Both the position numbers and the translations under genes were made by a program. DNA of 64,000 bases from Nonomuraea soli (GTDB taxonomy: Bacteria; Actinomycetota; Actinomycetes; Streptosporangiales; Streptosporangiaceae), in assembly GCF_013761175.1 (NCBI RefSeq), contig NZ_JACDUR010000005.1:96970-160969 (forward strand). The letters are read 5' to 3'. This document shows positions 1 to 8,481 of the stretch, one piece after another. Position 1 is the stretch's first letter; each line of letters begins with the position of its first letter. The notes beneath the pieces are model-generated. The model searched no databases, was not told the origin of the DNA, and saw nothing but the letters and a program-made list of their open reading frames with translations.

Positions 1-112
1 GGCCGGGGCACAGGGGGCCGGGGCACAGGGGGCCGGGGCACAGGGGGCCGGGGCACAGGGGGCCGGGGCACAGGGGGCCGGGGCACAGGGGGCCGGGGCA
101 CAGGGGGCCGGG
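1..112. repeat. 15-bp tandem minisatellite, truncated by window edge
   Basis: The unit GGCCGGGGCACAGGG occurs seven times without a mismatch, followed by a 7-nt partial copy. The array may extend to the left of the window. Because the period is a multiple of three, reading frames stay open through it. On the plus strand the frame starting at base 3 reads Pro-Gly-His-Arg-Gly repeatedly and ends at a TAG at 150-152, so the array could be the repeat tail of a plus-strand gene lying to the left. It could equally be non-coding. Confidence 0.9.
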
Positions 113-148
113 CCGCACTCGACCGGGCGCGGAAGGCCAGGGCGCGGG

Positions 149-1747
149 CTAGCGGCGCAGGGTGTGCATGGCCTGCGCGAACTCGTGGTGCCTGGCGAGC
201 TCCCGCTCCACCGGCTCCACGACCATCCCCTCGGCCACCATCCCCACGCGGCGCCGCATCTCCAGCTCCAGCCGCTCCCTCTCCTTCGACGCCCCGAGGA
301 CGACGAAGTTGCGGGCCGCCACCGACGACAGTGCCCCCAGCCCGAGGACGCTGGCCATGGCGATGCCGACCCACGGCAGGGAGGCGGGGTCCTCGACCAG
401 GGAGATCCCGGTCGGGATGCCCGTCAGGGAGGCCACGATCCAGATGAAGCCCAGCAGGAACGCCGCCACCAGCAGGTACTGCCACACCTGGACGGCTCTC
501 CACCACCCGGGCACGAAGCCGAGGCGCGGGGCCACTTCCTCCAGCTCCTCCGAGAGCGCCTGCGGCAGCTGCCCCGACCGCGAACGGGCGGCGTGCTGCA
601 CGGCGGCCTTCCATGACGGCTGCATGTCCACCGACAGCCCGTCGGCCAGCGCCTGCACGGCGTTCTCGACCTCGGCCGGCTGGGCCGTCACGGCGCCGTC
701 GGCCAGGCCCTGGATCTCTTCGCGCAGGTCGTCGAGGCGCAGGGCCTTCAGGGGGTCGGGACGCAGGGCCGACACGAGGCGGGTGACGGGCCAGCCGACG
801 TACGCGGCCGACCTTTCGGCGTGGACGTTCTCCAGGGCCTCGCCCACCGCCGGGACGCCGACGGCGTCGCACAGCGCGTCGGTGAGCCCGACGCGGCGGG
901 CCGCGTCGACGGAGGCGGGCGCCTCGCCGGGCGGGTCGAGGCGGCGCACGAGGCGGTCCAGGTCGGATTCGAGGCGCTGTACGGCGGCGCGGCGCCGGGT
1001 GACGGCGTCGGCCAGAACACTCTTGAGCGAGTCGATGCCGCGCCCGGTCACCGCGGAGGTGGTCACGACGGTCGGCTGCGAGACGCCTTCGCGGCGCAGC
1101 AGGTCGTTGAGGTCGATGACCAGTTCGGCCAGTTCCTCGGGGGCGAGCTTGTCGACCTGGTTGAGGGCGAAGACGGTGCCCGAGTCGTGGCCGGCGAGCT
1201 CGGCGACGTAGCGGCGGTGGGTGGCCGCGTCGGCGTACTTCTGCGGGTCGAGCACCCACACCACCAGGTCGGCGAGCCCGATGAGCCGGTCGGCCTCTGG
1301 GTCGGTCAGTGCCCTGATCGAGTCGTGGTCGGGCAGGTCCAGCAGGATCAGCCCGTGCAGCTGGGACTCGCCCTTGTCGAGGGCCGAGGAGCGGGAGAAG
1401 CGGTGGCGCCACTGGATCTGCAGCCAGTCGAGCAGCGGCGCGGCCCCTTCCAGCCCCCACACGCAGGCGTGGGTGCGGGCGGTGGTGGGACGGCGGACGC
1501 CGGTGGGCGACAGCTCCAGCCCCGACACCGCGTTGAACAGGGACGACTTGCCCGATCCCGTGCCGCCCGCGAGCGCGACCACGGTGTGGTCGGAGGAGAG
1601 CTTCAGCCGGTCACCGGCACGCAGCAGCAGCGTGCCGGCGTCGGAGAGGATCTTCTTGTCGAGCCGTCCAGGACCCAGCTCGACCACCTTGGACAGGGCC
1701 GCGAGCCGGGGCACCAAAGCCCCGCGGGTCGCCAAAGGGGTCGTCAT
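149..1747 (-). CDS. Dynamin-like / YfjP-type GTPase, membrane-anchored
   Basis: 532 residues. The GTPase core has a P-loop GGTGSGKSS (about 61-69), a switch region with GVRRPTT (about 83-89), the G3 motif DLPD (137-140) and the G4 motif NQVDK (196-200). Two hydrophobic segments near 421-443 and 457-478 should place the C-terminus at the membrane, followed by a charged, probably helical tail. It overlaps the upstream GTPase gene by 4 nt (ATGA), so the two are translated together. The shared GVRRPTT switch shows they are paralogues. Such pairs resemble bacterial dynamin-like systems (for example DynA/DynB of Streptomyces sporulation septa), but identity with those is not shown here. Confidence 0.85.
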   Translation of the reverse strand: MTTPLATRGALVPRLAALSKVVELGPGRLDKKILSDAGTLLLRAGDRLKLSSDHTVVALAGGTGSGKSSLFNAVSGLELSPTGVRRPTTARTHACVWGLEGAAPLLDWLQIQWRHRFSRSSALDKGESQLHGLILLDLPDHDSIRALTDPEADRLIGLADLVVWVLDPQKYADAATHRRYVAELAGHDSGTVFALNQVDKLAPEELAELVIDLNDLLRREGVSQPTVVTTSAVTGRGIDSLKSVLADAVTRRRAAVQRLESDLDRLVRRLDPPGEAPASVDAARRVGLTDALCDAVGVPAVGEALENVHAERSAAYVGWPVTRLVSALRPDPLKALRLDDLREEIQGLADGAVTAQPAEVENAVQALADGLSVDMQPSWKAAVQHAARSRSGQLPQALSEELEEVAPRLGFVPGWWRAVQVWQYLLVAAFLLGFIWIVASLTGIPTGISLVEDPASLPWVGIAMASVLGLGALSSVAARNFVVLGASKERERLELEMRRRVGMVAEGMVVEPVERELARHHEFAQAMHTLRR

Positions 1748-3801
1748 CGCGCCACCTCGAGGTTGTACGTGGCCTGGTAGAGGCGCGCGGCGGCGGACTC
1801 GTCGGGGATCCCGGCGGAGTCGAGCACCTTCACGTACCTCATGGCCTCCTCGTCGAACAACATGCTGATGCGCGCGCGCAGGTCACTGAGTGACTTCAGC
1901 GAGATGCCGCGCAGCGACTCGGCGCCGAGCAGGGCCTTGACCAGGCGCTGCGGCACTCCGTCGGTCTGGCCGCCGAACAGTCCGACCATGAAGATCAGCG
2001 ACAGGGCGTCGGCGTCGAAGGAGACGACCTTGGAGACCGAGCGCTTGGCCACGCCCTCGGTCCTGATCAGCTCCATCACGTGCTCCTGCCAGGCGCTGAC
2101 CGCCCGGTTGGTGCGCCGGACCAGGTCTTCCGAGGGCCGCTCCAGCCCGGTCACGAGCGTCGAGCCGAGCTCGGAGCGCCGCCGCCACCTGGCCGCGACC
2201 TCCTCCGACGCCTTCGACGCGGCCGAGACGATGAGCGACTCCAGCCCGATGCGCAGCGCCGCCTTGAACGCCATCAGGCGCTCGGGCAGCTGCTTGGGCG
2301 GACGCCCGCGCAACTGCACGGTACGCAGCAGATCGCCGGAGCCCGCGAAGTCCTGCCAGCGTGCCAGGACCTCGCCGCGCAGCAGGGAGCCGTTGCGCGC
2401 CGACTCCTCGATGCGGGTGACGGCCCCCATGTAGGCGGCCTCGACGTCGGTGCGCAGCTCCCCTCGGAAGGCCACATGGCCTTCCATGTGGCGGGCCAGC
2501 TCGGGGATGCGGGTACGGAAGCTGTCGAGCACGCCGTTGAGCGTCTGCCGTACGGCCTGCGCCCGCCGTTCGCCGTCGACCGACAGCTCGGCCAGCCACA
2601 GCCTCAGGTCGGTCATCTCGCTGTCGGGCAGCCGCCCGTCGGAGACCTTCGACTCCTCCACGACGAACCGCTCCACGTCGCCCAGGCCGTATTCGGTGAG
2701 CATGCGGACGAAGTGCTTCAGCACCGTGTCGCGCGAGCGGGGCTGCACACGGGAGAGCACGATCGCCAGCCGTACGCCTCGCTCGCGAGCCAGCCTCAGC
2801 AGCTGCCAGGCGGGCGCGTCGGCGTAGCGGGTGGCGGTGGTGACGAAGATCCACAGGTCGGCGGCGTCCATCATGCGGTGCGCGATCTCGTGGTGCTCCT
2901 CGACGACCGAGTCGATGTCGGGGGTGTCGAGCAGGGCGACTCCCTGCGGGAGCTTCTCCGTCGCGGTGAGCACGATGCTGTCGGGCCCGGCCTCGACGGA
3001 CGGCTTGTCGAGGCGCTTGAGCCCGCCGAGCAGGTCGCCCTCGGCGAACCACGGCAGGTCACCCGGGTGGCAGGCGAGCACGGGGGTGCCGGTCGTCGGG
3101 CGGCGTACGCCCGTGCGGCTGATGTTCTTCTCGGCGAGGGTGTTGACGAGGGTGGACTTGCCGGCGCCGGTGGATCCGGCGACCACGATCATGGCGGGGG
3201 CGGTGCTCACCTTGACGCGAGGGAGCACGTAGTCCTCGAGCTGGGCCAGCAGCTCGGCCCGCGCCTTCCTGGCCTCTTCCGCGCCGGGAAGGTCGAGGCC
3301 GAAGCGCAGGTCGCTGACGCTCTCGCGCAGCTGGCCCAGGGCAGCGGTCAGCTGCTGGACGGCCTCGTCGGGCAACTGAGCCTCGGCCGCCGCAGGTACG
3401 GCATCAGCGGCATGGGCGACGTCGGCGGCACTTACGACATCGGCGTCGGCGTCGGGCTCGGCGGCGGAGGGCACGGCCTCGTCCAACACCTGGGGCTCGT
3501 CAGAGAACTCCTCCGAGGAGTCGCCGGAAGGCTCGTCCGAAGGCTCGGCATCGCCGGAGGAATCGCCCAAGCCCTCGTCGACGTCCCCCGCATCCGCCTC
3601 CTCGGCATCGGGCGCGCCGGATGACGCCCCCTCCCCCACGGCAGCCTCGTCCCCCGGTTCGTCACGTTCCGAACCGTTCTCCTCGACCTCGCCGTCCGCC
3701 CCGTCGGCGACGGCGCGGATGTTCAGGGTCTGCTCCCCGGGCGACTCCGGGTGCTCGTTGTCCATGGCGGCGCCACCCGTCCTGTCGGCAGCGGTGTTCA
3801 C
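1744..3801 (-). CDS. Dynamin-like GTPase with acidic N-terminal region
   Basis: 685 residues from a GTG that overlaps the cysG stop (GTGA); an internal ATG 12 codons later (3765) is an alternative start. Residues 1 to about 140 are Asp/Glu/Ala-rich and probably disordered. A GTPase domain follows with P-loop GSTGAGKST (209-217), GVRRPTT switch and G3 DTPDIDS (292-298). The expected NKxD motif is replaced by a segment around LSRVQ, so nucleotide specificity may be relaxed. No clear membrane span is visible, unlike its coupled partner, which suggests a soluble plus membrane pair acting together on membranes. The family is clear, the cellular process is not. Confidence 0.82.
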   Translation of the reverse strand: MNTAADRTGGAAMDNEHPESPGEQTLNIRAVADGADGEVEENGSERDEPGDEAAVGEGASSGAPDAEEADAGDVDEGLGDSSGDAEPSDEPSGDSSEEFSDEPQVLDEAVPSAAEPDADADVVSAADVAHAADAVPAAAEAQLPDEAVQQLTAALGQLRESVSDLRFGLDLPGAEEARKARAELLAQLEDYVLPRVKVSTAPAMIVVAGSTGAGKSTLVNTLAEKNISRTGVRRPTTGTPVLACHPGDLPWFAEGDLLGGLKRLDKPSVEAGPDSIVLTATEKLPQGVALLDTPDIDSVVEEHHEIAHRMMDAADLWIFVTTATRYADAPAWQLLRLARERGVRLAIVLSRVQPRSRDTVLKHFVRMLTEYGLGDVERFVVEESKVSDGRLPDSEMTDLRLWLAELSVDGERRAQAVRQTLNGVLDSFRTRIPELARHMEGHVAFRGELRTDVEAAYMGAVTRIEESARNGSLLRGEVLARWQDFAGSGDLLRTVQLRGRPPKQLPERLMAFKAALRIGLESLIVSAASKASEEVAARWRRRSELGSTLVTGLERPSEDLVRRTNRAVSAWQEHVMELIRTEGVAKRSVSKVVSFDADALSLIFMVGLFGGQTDGVPQRLVKALLGAESLRGISLKSLSDLRARISMLFDEEAMRYVKVLDSAGIPDESAAARLYQATYNLEVAR

Positions 3802-5030
3802 GTCACCCGCTCCGCTCGAACCATTCCGACCTCCTGGCCGACCCTGACGACATCGCCGACGACGATGATCGCCGGCGGCCGAATGCCAGCAGCTGACACG
3901 CGGTCGGCCACGGTGGATAGCGAGGCGATTAGCTCCCGCTGGGTGGGAAGAGTACCGTCCTGTACCACCATTACGGGAGTTTCCGGCGAACGTCCTTCTC
4001 GAATTAGCGCCTCAGCGATCTTCCCGATGCGTTCGACGGCCATCATGAGCACCAGGGTGCCCTCGGTTCGCCCGAGTGCGGGCCAGTCGACGGTGGAGCG
4101 CGGGTCGCCGGGCGGGACGTGCACGGAGATCACGTGGAACTCCTGCGAGACCCCGCGATGCGTGACGGGAACCCCGGCGGAAGCGGGGGCGGCCACGGCG
4201 CTGGTGATGCCCGGGACGACCACGACGGGCACGCCGGCTTCGGCGCAGGCGATGGCCTCTTCGCCGCCGCGTCCGAAGACGAACGGGTCGCCGCCCTTGA
4301 GCCTGACGACGAACTTCCCGGCCAGGGCCCGGTCGACGAGGATGGCGTTGATCTCCTCCTGCGGCAGCGAGCGGCCGTAGGGGACCTTGGCGGCGTCGAT
4401 GAGCTCGACGTCGGGCGCGAGTTCGTCGAGGAGTGCCCGCGGCGCGAGCCGGTCGGCGACGACGACGTCCGCCTGGGCGAGGAGCTGGCGCCCGCGCACG
4501 GTGATGAGGCCGGGGTCGCCGGGTCCGCCGCCGACGAGGGCGACGCCGACGGGCTTGGTACGGCTGCGCCTGGCGTCGACGGTGCCGTCGCGGAGCGCTC
4601 CCACGATCGCGTCGCGGATGCCGGCGGCCCTGCGCGGGTCGCCTCCGGCGGTGACGGCGACGCTGATCTCGTCGACCCGTCCGGAGGCGGGTGTCCAGGC
4701 GGCCGCGGCGTCCTTGTCGTCGGCGCGCACACACCAGACGCGTTCGGCCTCGGCTTCGGCGGCGACGGCCGCGTTGACGTCGCGGACGTCGGTGCAGGCC
4801 TGCACGAGCCAGGCGCCCGCGCAGTCTCCGTGCTGGTAGGGGCGGGCGTGCCAGGTGATGCGCCCGGCCTCGATGAGATCGTCGAGCGCGGGGGTGACCT
4901 CTGGGGACACCAGCGTCACCTGGGCGCCGGCCTCGATGAGGGCGGGCACGCGCCGCTGGGCCACGCGGCCGCCGCCCACGACGAGCACCTTGCGGCCGGA
5001 AAGCCGCAGGCCGAGGAGGTAGGGGCCCAT
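3798..5030 (-). CDS. cysG: Siroheme synthase: precorrin-2 dehydrogenase / uroporphyrinogen-III C-methyltransferase
   Basis: Bifunctional tetrapyrrole enzyme of about 410 residues. The N-terminal third is a Rossmann precorrin-2 dehydrogenase/ferrochelatase-like domain (GGGRVAQRR near residue 20). The C-terminal part is the SAM-dependent uroporphyrinogen-III methylase, with VGGGPGDPGLIT, the VVRLKGGDPFVFGRGGEE block and GVPVTHRG. It makes precorrin-2 and then sirohydrochlorin for siroheme and for the cobalamin branch encoded upstream. The start was set at the ATG reading MGPYLLGLRLSG, preceded by GGGAG. The longer open frame upstream has no family similarity. It is coupled by GTGA to the GTPase gene downstream. 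Confidence 0.93.
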   Translation of the reverse strand: MGPYLLGLRLSGRKVLVVGGGRVAQRRVPALIEAGAQVTLVSPEVTPALDDLIEAGRITWHARPYQHGDCAGAWLVQACTDVRDVNAAVAAEAEAERVWCVRADDKDAAAAWTPASGRVDEISVAVTAGGDPRRAAGIRDAIVGALRDGTVDARRSRTKPVGVALVGGGPGDPGLITVRGRQLLAQADVVVADRLAPRALLDELAPDVELIDAAKVPYGRSLPQEEINAILVDRALAGKFVVRLKGGDPFVFGRGGEEAIACAEAGVPVVVVPGITSAVAAPASAGVPVTHRGVSQEFHVISVHVPPGDPRSTVDWPALGRTEGTLVLMMAVERIGKIAEALIREGRSPETPVMVVQDGTLPTQRELIASLSTVADRVSAAGIRPPAIIVVGDVVRVGQEVGMVRAERVT

Positions 5031-5060
5031 GTCGGCGGATCTCCCGTTCACGAAGAATGG

Positions 5061-5107
5061 TGTGTTAAGAGGCAAACTTACCGGGTCATTTGCCTCAAAT
5101 GTGTTAA
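5061..5107. promoter_or_regulatory. Inverted repeat flanked by direct repeats, upstream of cysG
   Basis: GAGGCAAA (5069-5076) and TTTGCCTC (5089-5096) form a perfect 8-bp inverted repeat with a 12-nt spacer. Outside it lie two identical direct repeats TGTGTTAA (5061-5068 and 5100-5107), the second overlapping the stop codon of the agmatinase-family gene. The element is AT-richer than its surroundings and sits 39 nt before the cysG ATG. It may be an operator or promoter region for cysG-GTPases; it has no T-run, so it is not a convincing terminator. Confidence 0.55.
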
Positions 5108-6117
5108 CGGTCGTCAAGCAGCGGCTGGCGCGGATCCCACCGCGTGCCACCAGCAAGATCCTTACGCCGCCGGGCCATCGCCGAGAGCGCTTCGAGAACC
5201 ACGCGATTGCCGAGCATGGCGGTGATGTCGGCATGGTCGTACGGCGGAGCCACCTCCACCACCTCCATCCCCGCCAGCGGAAGTTCGTAACAAATCCGCC
5301 GGACCGAATCCAGCAATTGGCGCGCGGTCAGCCCGCCCGGTTCCGGGGTGCCGGTGCCGGGTGCGTGGCCGGGATCGCAGACGTCGATGTCGACAGAAAG
5401 GAAAATCTGGTCGCATTCGTCCAGCGCGATCGCGAACGCCTCCGTCAGGCATTCCTCCAGGCCCCGGTGGACGATCTCGGTCATCTCGTAGGAGCGCATG
5501 CGCTGCCCGGCCATCCATTCCAGCGTCTCCGGCTCAGGCCAGTAGCCGCGCAGGCCGATCTGCAGAAACCTGTCTCCCCTGATGGCGCCCGACTCGATCA
5601 GGCGGCGCATCGGCTGGCCGTGCCCGTGCAGGTGACCGAAGGCGATGTCGCCGGTGTCGGCGTGGGCGTCGAAATGGATCATCGAGGTGCGGCCCGGCTC
5701 GTGGGCGCGTGCCGTACCCCTGGCGTCGGGCAGCGCGACGGTGTGGTCACCGCCCAGGATCAGGGGCACGGCGCCGGTGACCGCGATGCGGTGCACGGCG
5801 TCCTCGATCGCGGCCAGCGAGCCGTCGACGTCGCCGGAGTAGCACTCCACGTCGCCCGCGTCGAGGACGCGCAGGTCCTTGAGGCCGTCGACGCGCAGGG
5901 CCAGGCTCGGGCGCGAGCCGTCGTGCGGCAGGTAGCAGGCCTGGCGCAGCGCCATCGGGCCGAACCTGGCGCCGGGCCGGTGGGAGGTGCCGCCGTCGAA
6001 GGGCGCCCCGATGATCACCACGTCGGCGCCGGCGAAGCTCGCCGGGTCGTTGACGTCGCACCGCTCGACGCCCAGGAAGGTGAGGTCGGGGCCGTACATG
6101 GGCCCGTACCTGGTCAC
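5104..6117 (-). CDS. speB: Agmatinase/ureohydrolase family enzyme
   Basis: 337 residues, full length for the arginase/agmatinase fold. The binuclear manganese ligands are visible in GGDH, HFDAHAD and SVDIDVCDP. It hydrolyses a guanidino compound to urea plus an amine. Agmatine is the default substrate, but guanidinobutyrate or another guanidino acid is equally possible from sequence. The GTG start overlaps the stop of the preceding reductase gene (GTGA), so it belongs to the same transcript. No putrescine pathway gene lies nearby, which leaves the physiological substrate open. Confidence 0.85.
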   Translation of the reverse strand: MTRYGPMYGPDLTFLGVERCDVNDPASFAGADVVIIGAPFDGGTSHRPGARFGPMALRQACYLPHDGSRPSLALRVDGLKDLRVLDAGDVECYSGDVDGSLAAIEDAVHRIAVTGAVPLILGGDHTVALPDARGTARAHEPGRTSMIHFDAHADTGDIAFGHLHGHGQPMRRLIESGAIRGDRFLQIGLRGYWPEPETLEWMAGQRMRSYEMTEIVHRGLEECLTEAFAIALDECDQIFLSVDIDVCDPGHAPGTGTPEPGGLTARQLLDSVRRICYELPLAGMEVVEVAPPYDHADITAMLGNRVVLEALSAMARRRKDLAGGTRWDPRQPLLDDR

Positions 6118-6563
6118 TTCACCACCAGCTTCACGAACGGCAGCGCCAGGCCCGCCCGCCGGTAACCCTCGGGGGTGCCGTCGGCCTCGACGCCGATCAT
6201 CCTCATCAGCCAGCGCGCGACCGTCGGGTGCTTGGCCGCGTAGTCGCGCATGATCTCGGCGCCCTCCTCCGGAGGCAGCGGCACGGCCAGGGCGGGCATC
6301 ACCTTCCAGCCCACCTGGATCGCCACGTCAGGGTTTTCTGTGATGTTCCTGTACCACTGGGACCCGGCGCCGAAGCCGGAGCAGACCGTGTAGGAGCCGA
6401 GGTCGCGGTCCCTCTCGACGACCTCGATCACCGCGTGCCTGGTCAGGCCCGACACCCGGCCGGTGTGGCCGAGCATCAGGAACCGGGGGCCGAGCAGCGG
6501 ACCGAGGCCGATCTTGTAGAGATGGATCGGCAGGCGGAACAGAACCCTGCTGAGGATCTTCAC
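6114..6563 (-). CDS. Deazaflavin (F420)-dependent nitroreductase family protein, Ddn-like
   Basis: 149 residues, the usual length of the split beta-barrel Ddn/FDOR-type reductases of actinobacteria. Visible family features are the N-terminal amphipathic stretch, LGHTGRVSGLTRHAVIEVV and the segment around GAGSQWYRNITENPDVAIQVG, which binds the deazaflavin cofactor. Members bind F420 and reduce quinones or nitro compounds. It starts at GTG ten bases after the cobT stop and overlaps the next gene by 4 nt. Substrate unknown. Confidence 0.83.
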   Translation of the reverse strand: MKILSRVLFRLPIHLYKIGLGPLLGPRFLMLGHTGRVSGLTRHAVIEVVERDRDLGSYTVCSGFGAGSQWYRNITENPDVAIQVGWKVMPALAVPLPPEEGAEIMRDYAAKHPTVARWLMRMIGVEADGTPEGYRRAGLALPFVKLVVK

Positions 6564-6573
6564 CCGCCCATCA

Positions 6574-7641
6574 TCACATGGGCTTTTCCGACACTCCCGC
6601 CGAGTCGAACGTGGCGACCTCGTGCATCACCCGTACGGCCGCGCAGACCAGCGGGTGGGCGAGCAGCGCGCCGGTGCCCTCGCCCAGGCGCAGCTCCAGA
6701 TCGACCAGCGGGCGCAGGCCCAGATGGCGCAGGGCGGCGGCGTGGCCGGGCTCGGCGGAGCGGTGCCCTGCCACGCAGTGGTCGATGGAGGCGGGCGCCA
6801 GGGCCTGGGCGGTCAGCGCCGCGGCTCCGGCGATCACGCCGTCGAGGATCACCGGCACCCTGGCCTCGGCGGCGGCCAGGACGAAGCCGGCGATGGCCGC
6901 GTGCTCGAAGCCGCCGACCGCGGCCAGCACCCGCAGGGGTTCCGTGCCCGGCTCGATGCCGTTGACCGACAGCGCCCGCCGTACGACGGCGACCTTGCGC
7001 GCGTGCGTCTCGTCGTCGATGCCGGTGCCGCGCCCGGTCACCTCGGCGGGGTCCAGGCCGGTGAAGGCCGAGATGAGGGCGGCGGAAGCGGTGGTGTTGG
7101 CGATGCCCATGTCGCCGGTGATCAGGCAGCGGGCGCCGGAGTCGATGAGCGTTCTGGCCACGGAGATGCCCGCTTCGAGGGCGGCGACGGCGTCGCCGGC
7201 GCTCATGGCGGGGCCGATGGACAGGTCGGCGGTGCCGTACCCGATCTTGCGCACGACGAGCCCGGGACCGGCGGGCAGGTCGGCGGCGACCCCCACGTCG
7301 ACGACCGTGACGGAGGCCCCCACCTGGGCGGCGAAGGCGTTGGCCACCGCGCCTCCGGCGAGGAAGTTGGCCACCATCTGGACGGTGACCTCCTGCGGCC
7401 AGGGCGAGACGCCCTGGGCGTGCACGCCGTGGTCGGCGGCGAAGATCGCCAGCGCGGCCGGGGCGGGCATCGCGGGCGGGCAGACCCCGCCGGAGCCCGC
7501 GAGCCGTACCGCGACCTCCTCAAGGGCGCCGAGCGAGCCCGCGGGCTTGGTCAGCCGGGCCTGGTGGGCCAGCGCGTCGGCGACCGCGGACGCCGACGCG
7601 GGCCCGATGCCGGCGACAACCCGCTCAAGCTCCGAAGACAA
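6574..7641 (-). CDS. cobT: Nicotinate-nucleotide--dimethylbenzimidazole phosphoribosyltransferase
   Basis: 355 residues, normal for CobT. It transfers phosphoribose from nicotinate mononucleotide to 5,6-dimethylbenzimidazole, making the lower ligand of cobalamin. Typical stretches are KPAGSLGALEEVAVRLAG at the N-terminus, ADHGVHAQGVSPWPQEVT, GDMGIANTT, and GHRSAEPGHAAAL, which carries the catalytic glutamate region. The start is a TTG preceded by GAGGAA at good spacing. The first codons overlap the end of the cbiX-like gene by 17 nt, so translation is probably coupled. Confidence 0.93.
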   Translation of the reverse strand: MSSELERVVAGIGPASASAVADALAHQARLTKPAGSLGALEEVAVRLAGSGGVCPPAMPAPAALAIFAADHGVHAQGVSPWPQEVTVQMVANFLAGGAVANAFAAQVGASVTVVDVGVAADLPAGPGLVVRKIGYGTADLSIGPAMSAGDAVAALEAGISVARTLIDSGARCLITGDMGIANTTASAALISAFTGLDPAEVTGRGTGIDDETHARKVAVVRRALSVNGIEPGTEPLRVLAAVGGFEHAAIAGFVLAAAEARVPVILDGVIAGAAALTAQALAPASIDHCVAGHRSAEPGHAAALRHLGLRPLVDLELRLGEGTGALLAHPLVCAAVRVMHEVATFDSAGVSEKPM

Positions 7642-8431
7642 GGGCTTCCTCGTAACGCTCGATCACCACGTCGGCCAGGGCCTCGCAGTCGCCGATGACC
7701 TCGGCGCAGCGGATGTCGAGTTCGGGGTGGCCGGCGCCGTACGCCAGGGCCTGCGCCCAGACCCGCTCCAGCATGCCGCCCGCGAACAGGAGGTACGGCA
7801 GGACGATCACGCGGCGGGCGCCCAGGCGGCGGCAGCGCTCCAGGCCGCCGGGCACGCCGGGAGGCGTGAGGGAGACGAACGCCGTCTCGACGGTCATGTA
7901 GTCGTAGCCGTGCGTCTCCCAGAACAGCCGCGAGACGCGGTGCACCTCGGCGTTGGCCGCCGGGTCGGTGGAGCCCTCGCCGACCAGCACGATCGCGGTC
8001 TCGGCGGCCGAGATGGGCTCGTCCTCGTCGTCGGTGACGAGCCTGAGCGGCCCGGTCGGGGCCAGGTCGGCGACGGCCTCGTCGAGCCGTTCCGCCAGCA
8101 GAGCGAGCACGCGGGGGTCGGGACCCAGGGGGCGTCCGGTGTCGTACATGAGCGTGGGGTGCCTCTCCTGCTCGAGCGCCATCGCCGCGGGGAACTCGTC
8201 GGGGGCCCTGTTGAGACTCAACGGCAGCGCCACGAGCCGGTGGTGGCCGCGCGCGACCAGGTTGGCGACGGAGTCGCTCAGCCGGGGGTTGGCCTGCTTG
8301 AGGTAACCGCCGGAGACCTCGGCGGCGGTCTGGTCGAGTCGGCAACGGAGGCGGTGGACGAAGCGGCCGAATTCCGCGGAACCGGCATCGTCGTGCGAGC
8401 CCTGCCCGATGAGCAGCAGCGGCGGCTTCAT
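7625..8431 (-). CDS. cbiX: Sirohydrochlorin chelatase, CbiX/SirB-like
   Basis: 268 residues forming two CbiX-type halves. The first begins LLLIGQGSHDDAG, with the GSH histidine used in metal insertion. The second half begins around IVLVGEGSTDPAAN and lacks the equivalent histidine, so one active site per chain is expected. It inserts cobalt or iron into sirohydrochlorin. Its place between cobL and cobT argues for cobaltochelation in the cobalamin branch, but ferrochelation for siroheme cannot be excluded because cysG is in the same cluster. Confidence 0.85.
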   Translation of the reverse strand: MKPPLLLIGQGSHDDAGSAEFGRFVHRLRCRLDQTAAEVSGGYLKQANPRLSDSVANLVARGHHRLVALPLSLNRAPDEFPAAMALEQERHPTLMYDTGRPLGPDPRVLALLAERLDEAVADLAPTGPLRLVTDDEDEPISAAETAIVLVGEGSTDPAANAEVHRVSRLFWETHGYDYMTVETAFVSLTPPGVPGGLERCRRLGARRVIVLPYLLFAGGMLERVWAQALAYGAGHPELDIRCAEVIGDCEALADVVIERYEEALVFGA

Positions 8432-8481
8432 GTCGCGGGTTCACCTCGGGGGAAGAAAGCGGGACACGCGACAATAACAGG

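Noticed and set aside
1..112. Possible CRISPR array
   Set aside because: Units are directly adjacent and only 15 bp; there are no spacers and no cas genes.
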